A stretch of DNA of 64,000 nucleotides from Niallia endozanthoxylica (GTDB lineage Bacteria > Bacillota > Bacilli > Bacillales > Cytobacillaceae). Shown here piece after piece: positions 60,090 to 64,000 of the stretch. A model generated the notes under the pieces. That model was not told where the DNA came from. It did not search any database and saw nothing but the letters and a program-made list of their open reading frames with translations. A program made the position numbers and the translations under genes. Location: contig NZ_VYKL01000015.1 of assembly GCF_008710145.1 (NCBI RefSeq), forward strand, positions 186,001-250,000, in the 5' to 3' direction. Each line of letters starts with the position of its first letter. The first letter of the stretch is position 1.

Positions 60090-61406
60090 TTATTCTCCTC
60101 TTCCTATTAATTGGTACAAAGTATTAACGCTGTCCTGCATGGACATTTTTTCATGGGTTCCTTGCTTTAAAAAGGAAATAATCTCTGGATATAACTGGAT
60201 AGCAGCATCAATTTCTCTTGATGATCCCTTTTTATACGCACCAATATTAATTAAATCCTCGGCATTATAATAAGTGCTCAAGAGTTCTCTTAGTCTCTCA
60301 GCTGATTTACTATGTTCCCTGCCAACGATATTATTCATCACTCGACTGACACTTTTTAAAACATTAACAGCTGGATACTGACCTTTATTCGCTAAGCCTC
60401 GATCAAGTACAAAATGGCCATCGAGAATTCCACGTACCGTATCAGCTATCGGTTCATTCATATCATCACCATCAACAAGGACAGTATAGAACGCGGTAAT
60501 AGAACCAAGTTCATTTGTTCCTGTTCGCTCTAACAGCTTTGGCAATAAAGCAAATACAGAAGGTGTATACCCTTTAGTTGTAGGAGGCTCACCGATTGCC
60601 AGTCCTACTTCCCTCTGCGCCATAGCAAAGCGTGTGACAGAATCCATCATTAACATCACATTTAATCCTTGATCACGAAAATACTCGGCTATCGCTGTAG
60701 CCGTAAGCGCTCCCTTTAAGCGCATCAGCGCAGGCTGATCAGAGGTAGCTACAACAACAATCGATCGCTGCAATCCTTCTGACCCGAGATCTTTTTCAAT
60801 AAACTCACGTACCTCCCGACCCCGTTCACCTATTAATGCAATAACGTTTAAATCTGCTTTTGTATTACGCGCAACCATACCAAGTAATGTACTCTTTCCC
60901 ACACCGCTGCCGGCAAAAATACCTACGCGCTGACCATTGCCGACGGTTAACAAGCTATCAATCATCCGCACACCTACCTCAATTGGTTCAGATATAGGCG
61001 GTCTTTTTAACGGATTTGGAGGTGCTTGCTCTGTTGGCACAGATGTCAAACCTTTCGGTAAATCCATCCCGTCAAGGGGATTCCCTAACGCATCAATGAC
61101 ATTTCCTATTAATGCAGATCCCACTTTAATTTCGAGAGGCTTCGAGGTGGCTTCAACAAGGCTGCCGGGAGCAATATCATTTACAGATGTGTAGGGCATT
61201 AAGATGACATTTTCTCCTTTAAAACCGACTACCTCAGCTTGGATTACTCTATTTTTTCGATGGCGAACATGAATGAGACACAAGTCTCCAACGGAACTTT
61301 CCGGTCCTTGCGATTCAATCATAAGACCAACAACTTGTTTCACTCGCCCAAAACGTTTATAGGAGTCAATTCCCTCCAGTTTGTTAACTAAATCAGCGGC
61401 TTTCAA
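60090..61406 (-). CDS. fliI: flagellum-specific ATPase FliI
   Basis: F1-beta-like ATPase of the flagellar export machine. 438 residues. Walker A GSGVGKSTL near 170, IALIGERGREVREFI, Walker B MLMMDSVTRFAMAQRE. TTG start at 61406 overlaps the fliH stop (TTGA) with GGAG about 12 nt upstream. Confidence 0.97.
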   Translation of the reverse strand: MKAADLVNKLEGIDSYKRFGRVKQVVGLMIESQGPESSVGDLCLIHVRHRKNRVIQAEVVGFKGENVILMPYTSVNDIAPGSLVEATSKPLEIKVGSALIGNVIDALGNPLDGMDLPKGLTSVPTEQAPPNPLKRPPISEPIEVGVRMIDSLLTVGNGQRVGIFAGSGVGKSTLLGMVARNTKADLNVIALIGERGREVREFIEKDLGSEGLQRSIVVVATSDQPALMRLKGALTATAIAEYFRDQGLNVMLMMDSVTRFAMAQREVGLAIGEPPTTKGYTPSVFALLPKLLERTGTNELGSITAFYTVLVDGDDMNEPIADTVRGILDGHFVLDRGLANKGQYPAVNVLKSVSRVMNNIVGREHSKSAERLRELLSTYYNAEDLINIGAYKKGSSREIDAAIQLYPEIISFLKQGTHEKMSMQDSVNTLYQLIGRGE

Positions 61407-62176
61407 CTCTGATCACTCTCCAGCCATTCAGTCAGCCTCCGTTTTATTTCCGCAAGCTGAGTATCAATACTTGCATCAATGCGGCCATATGGTGATTCCA
61501 ACCGGCAGCTGCCTGCAGGTAAGTCACTGTCGGGATAAATAAACAGCTTTGTATCATGTGTAAAAACAGCCAGCAATTCTTCTTTTCTGGAAAGTAAATA
61601 TTCATAGTTCTCAGGGTTTACATGTATCTCTACATCTTGAAATTCCTTAACTTCCCGCACAGCTTTTTTCACAAGCGATACAAAGAACCCTTGGTCATCT
61701 TCAACCTTTTGATGAACTATTTTTTCAGCAATACGCACCGCTAAATCTAAAATGGTACTTTCTGATGCTTCTAAATATGCGTCATAATCCGTTTTAGCAG
61801 AGCGAATCATTTGTTCCGCTTGTAAAAGTTTTTCTTGATACTCAGAATAGCCCTTTAATTCTCCCTGTTCCCATCCAGCATGATAACCTTCTTCCCTAGC
61901 TTGATTTACCAACTTGACCCTTTCCTGCTCCCATTCCTCCCGTGCCTGTTGAACTTGGGCAAAAAGTGCGTCAGTTTCACTTTTCGCCTTTCTCTTAATC
62001 CTGTCAGCTTCAAGCATCGCTTCTTCAATTATTTGGCTGGAAGTTTCTTCTTCCATTTCTGGATCTTTTTTTAAAGAGAAATCTTCCTTTACTTCTGGCA
62101 TATTAAATAATTTAATAGAAATGACTCTCTTATCAGATGAGGTATCCGACCATTGTGATTTAATAAGCCTAGACAA
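61403..62176 (-). CDS. fliH: flagellar export ATPase regulator FliH
   Basis: Stator-like regulator of FliI. About 257 residues: variable start, long Glu/Arg/Gln coiled coil (about 55-130) with a Gln-rich stretch, and the conserved C-terminal half (DLAVRIAEKIVHQKVE, GSCRLESPYGRIDASIDTQL). Start is uncertain: TTG at 62176 lies 9 nt after GGAGGAG; ATG at 62185 is only 2 nt from it. It overlaps the end of fliG. Confidence 0.92.
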   Translation of the reverse strand: MSRLIKSQWSDTSSDKRVISIKLFNMPEVKEDFSLKKDPEMEEETSSQIIEEAMLEADRIKRKAKSETDALFAQVQQAREEWEQERVKLVNQAREEGYHAGWEQGELKGYSEYQEKLLQAEQMIRSAKTDYDAYLEASESTILDLAVRIAEKIVHQKVEDDQGFFVSLVKKAVREVKEFQDVEIHVNPENYEYLLSRKEELLAVFTHDTKLFIYPDSDLPAGSCRLESPYGRIDASIDTQLAEIKRRLTEWLESDQS

Positions 62177-63185
62177 TGATATCATCTCCTCCGCCACGGG
62201 CAATGACAATTTCTCCTGCTTCTTCTAAACGGCGAATAATCGCAACAATACGCGATTGAGCTTCCTCTACATCCCGTAAGCGAACAGGTCCCATATATTC
62301 CATTTCTTCTTTAAACGTTTCAACCATTCTTGTTGACATATTTTTAAAGACAGTCTGTTTAACTTCATCACTAGAAACTTTAAGTGAAAGCAATAAATCC
62401 TCATTTTCGCATTCACGTATAATCCGTTGAATCGATCGATTATCCAATGTAACAATATCTTCAAATACAAACATTCTCTTTTTAATTTCTTCGGCAAGTT
62501 CAGGATCCTGTATTTCAAGAGCATCTAAAATCGTTCTCTCAGTTGTTCTATCAACACCGTTTAATACCTCTACCACAGCCTCAATGCCGCCTGTTTGCGT
62601 ATAATCCTGCGTTACAGTCGTTGACAGCTTCCGCTCTAATATCTGTTCAACTTCATTTATTATTTCTGGAGATGTGCTGTCCATTACAGCAATTCGTTTT
62701 GCAATATCCGCTTGCATCTCCTGAGGCAGCTCAGATAGAATTTGGCCAGCCTGCTGAGCGTCTAAATAAGAAAGTATTAAAGCAATGGTCTGCGGATGTT
62801 CATTTTGAATGAAATTTAATATCTGACCTGGGTCTGCTTTCCTTGCAAAATCAAAGGGACGGACCTGCAATGAAGAGGTAAGTCGGTTTAAGATGACCGC
62901 TGCCTGCTCTTCCCCAAGAGCCTTTTCAAGAACTGTTTTTGCATAGCCAATTCCACCTTGGGCAATATAATCCTGGGCAAGTGCGATTTGATGGAATTCC
63001 TCCACTACTTCTTCTTTAGCCTGACTGTCAACCTTTTTCACTCCGGATATTTCTAATGTCAACTTTTCAATTTCTTCCTCACTTAAATGCTTATAAACCG
63101 ATGCAGAAACATCCGGACCAAGAGAAATTAAAAGAATGGCTGCCTTTTGTTTTCCACTTAATTCCTTTTGTTCATTTTTTGCCAT
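62169..63185 (-). CDS. fliG: flagellar motor switch protein FliG
   Basis: Rotor protein that meets the stator and couples FliF to the switch. 338 residues, the family size. GKQKAAILLISLGPDVSASVYKHLSEEEIE start, EHPQTIALILSYLDAQQAG in the middle, and charged torque helix region (MFVFEDIVTLDNRSIQRIIRE) near 245. ATG at 63185 with GGGAGGGGA upstream. Confidence 0.97.
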   Translation of the reverse strand: MAKNEQKELSGKQKAAILLISLGPDVSASVYKHLSEEEIEKLTLEISGVKKVDSQAKEEVVEEFHQIALAQDYIAQGGIGYAKTVLEKALGEEQAAVILNRLTSSLQVRPFDFARKADPGQILNFIQNEHPQTIALILSYLDAQQAGQILSELPQEMQADIAKRIAVMDSTSPEIINEVEQILERKLSTTVTQDYTQTGGIEAVVEVLNGVDRTTERTILDALEIQDPELAEEIKKRMFVFEDIVTLDNRSIQRIIRECENEDLLLSLKVSSDEVKQTVFKNMSTRMVETFKEEMEYMGPVRLRDVEEAQSRIVAIIRRLEEAGEIVIARGGGDDIIV

Positions 63186-63199
63186 CTTATCCCCTCCCT

Positions 63200-64000
63200 T
63201 TAGTCCTCAGCTATCCACGACCGTAAAAGCTTAGCAAATTCTTCCGGCTTTTCTTTAGCCATTTTTTCAAGTTGTTTTCTGCGAAGACTGTTTTCTGTTT
63301 CATTACTGTGGTCATTAACATCAGGAATCTCAATTGGATGTATAAAGTCTTCCATACTTTCCTCATCTTCTTCAGAGCTCTTTCTACGAGCTCTAATATA
63401 TAGAAATACTAGTAATCCAATTACCGCAACAAGCACCCCGCCAATAGCATAAATCCACCATGGAATAGAGAACTTCGCTTCCTCATCAAAAGCAATCTTT
63501 CCTTTAAATGGCTGAACGGAAACTGAGATTTTTCGGTTAATATCTTCATCAGTCAATTCTGCATTCTCATTTTTATCAATTGAGGTTCTAACAATAGTGG
63601 CAAGCATATTTCTCATATCATCTACTCGTTCCGCAGGCAATGAATCTGGATTATCAGCTTCAGGCGGTTCGACCATCACTTGTATACCAAGATCTCTAAT
63701 CTTAAATGGACTTTCAACAATTTCTTTTCGGATTCTATTAATCTCGTAATTAATCGTATCATTAACTTTTTCGTAATTACCGCTATTTGCAGCGCCGTCT
63801 GGTTGAGTATAGCCAGTATCTCCTGCTTCCTCAGCCTGTGGAACTCCCTCAGGAGCATTCCCTGAACCTGTATACGCTTCGGTAATTTTTTGGGCGCTTA
63901 TTGCAAGCCCTTCCATATTTTCCTCGTCAACAGGTGTTACTAGATTCTCTTCTCGATTTTCCTGCGTAAAATCGATATCTGCAGTTACAGAAACAACAAC
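63200..64000 (-). CDS. fliF: flagellar M-ring protein FliF (5' end outside window)
   Basis: C-terminal 266 residues of the MS-ring protein. The frame is open to base 64000, so the start lies outside. Visible are part of the periplasmic beta-collar (NYEKVNDTINYEINRIRKE), a C-terminal membrane span (WIYAIGGVLVAVIGLLVFLYI) and the FliG-binding tail ending LLRSWIAED. It is followed by fliG after 14 nt. Confidence 0.95.
   Translation of the reverse strand, partial: VVVSVTADIDFTQENREENLVTPVDEENMEGLAISAQKITEAYTGSGNAPEGVPQAEEAGDTGYTQPDGAANSGNYEKVNDTINYEINRIRKEIVESPFKIRDLGIQVMVEPPEADNPDSLPAERVDDMRNMLATIVRTSIDKNENAELTDEDINRKISVSVQPFKGKIAFDEEAKFSIPWWIYAIGGVLVAVIGLLVFLYIRARRKSSEEDEESMEDFIHPIEIPDVNDHSNETENSLRRKQLEKMAKEKPEEFAKLLRSWIAED

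Overview
The window is a low-GC Gram-positive chromosome segment from a motile, endospore-forming member of the Bacillaceae. Evidence is the nearly complete synteny with the Bacillus subtilis fla/che to spoIIIE region, spore genes (dpaA, dpaB, tepA, ylzJ, spoIIIE), strong AGGAGG-type ribosome binding sites and frequent TTG/GTG starts. The genus cannot be fixed from this sequence alone. Every convincing gene lies on the minus strand, so transcription runs from high to low coordinates. I see no tRNA, rRNA, IS element, prophage or CRISPR.

In transcription order: (1) 64000-38733 is the distal part of the fla/che operon: fliF (5' end outside the window), fliG-fliH-fliI-fliJ, motE/ylxF, fliK, flgD, a TIGR02530-type gene, flgE, swrD/flbD, fliL, fliM, fliY, cheY, fliO, fliP-fliQ-fliR, flhB, flhA, flhF, flhG, cheB, cheA, cheW, cheC, cheD, sigD and swrB. 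It builds the basal body, rotor, export gate and hook, carries most of the CheC/CheD/FliY-type chemotaxis pathway, and ends with the flagellar sigma factor. (2) 38731-35384 is rpsB-tsf-pyrH-frr, with a strong promoter and terminators after rpsB, tsf and frr. (3) 35290-29146 is uppS-cdsA-dxr-rseP-proS (isoprenoid and lipid precursors, intramembrane protease, prolyl-tRNA synthetase), ending in a terminator. (4) polC has its own promoter and terminator. (5) 24610-17171 is rimP-nusA-rnpM(ylxR)-ylxQ-infB-ylxP-rbfA-truB-ribF, with a long structured leader and an internal terminator between rbfA and truB. (6) rpsO and pnp follow, each with a terminator, then ylxY, mlpA and ymxH. (7) 11321-5901 is dpaA-dpaB (dipicolinate synthase) and asd-dapG-dapA (aspartate/diaminopimelate pathway supplying DPA and cell wall). 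(8) The end holds rnjB, a Nudix CoA pyrophosphatase, tepA-ylzJ and the 5' two thirds or so of spoIIIE.

Gene content is conserved, and I found no wholly new multigene system. The unusual signals are in regulation and in a few domain changes. A perfect Shine-Dalgarno for swrD is separated from its GTG start by a 12-bp hairpin that would bring it to normal spacing. A strong intrinsic terminator sits between cheD and sigD. CheB has no receiver domain. The nusA operon leader carries a terminator-like hairpin with a weak U-tract. RNase J2 keeps a complete catalytic motif. Sporulation-type promoters can be read before tepA (sigma-G-like) and dpaA (sigma-K-like). Many start codons were reassigned from ribosome binding site spacing, as noted gene by gene.
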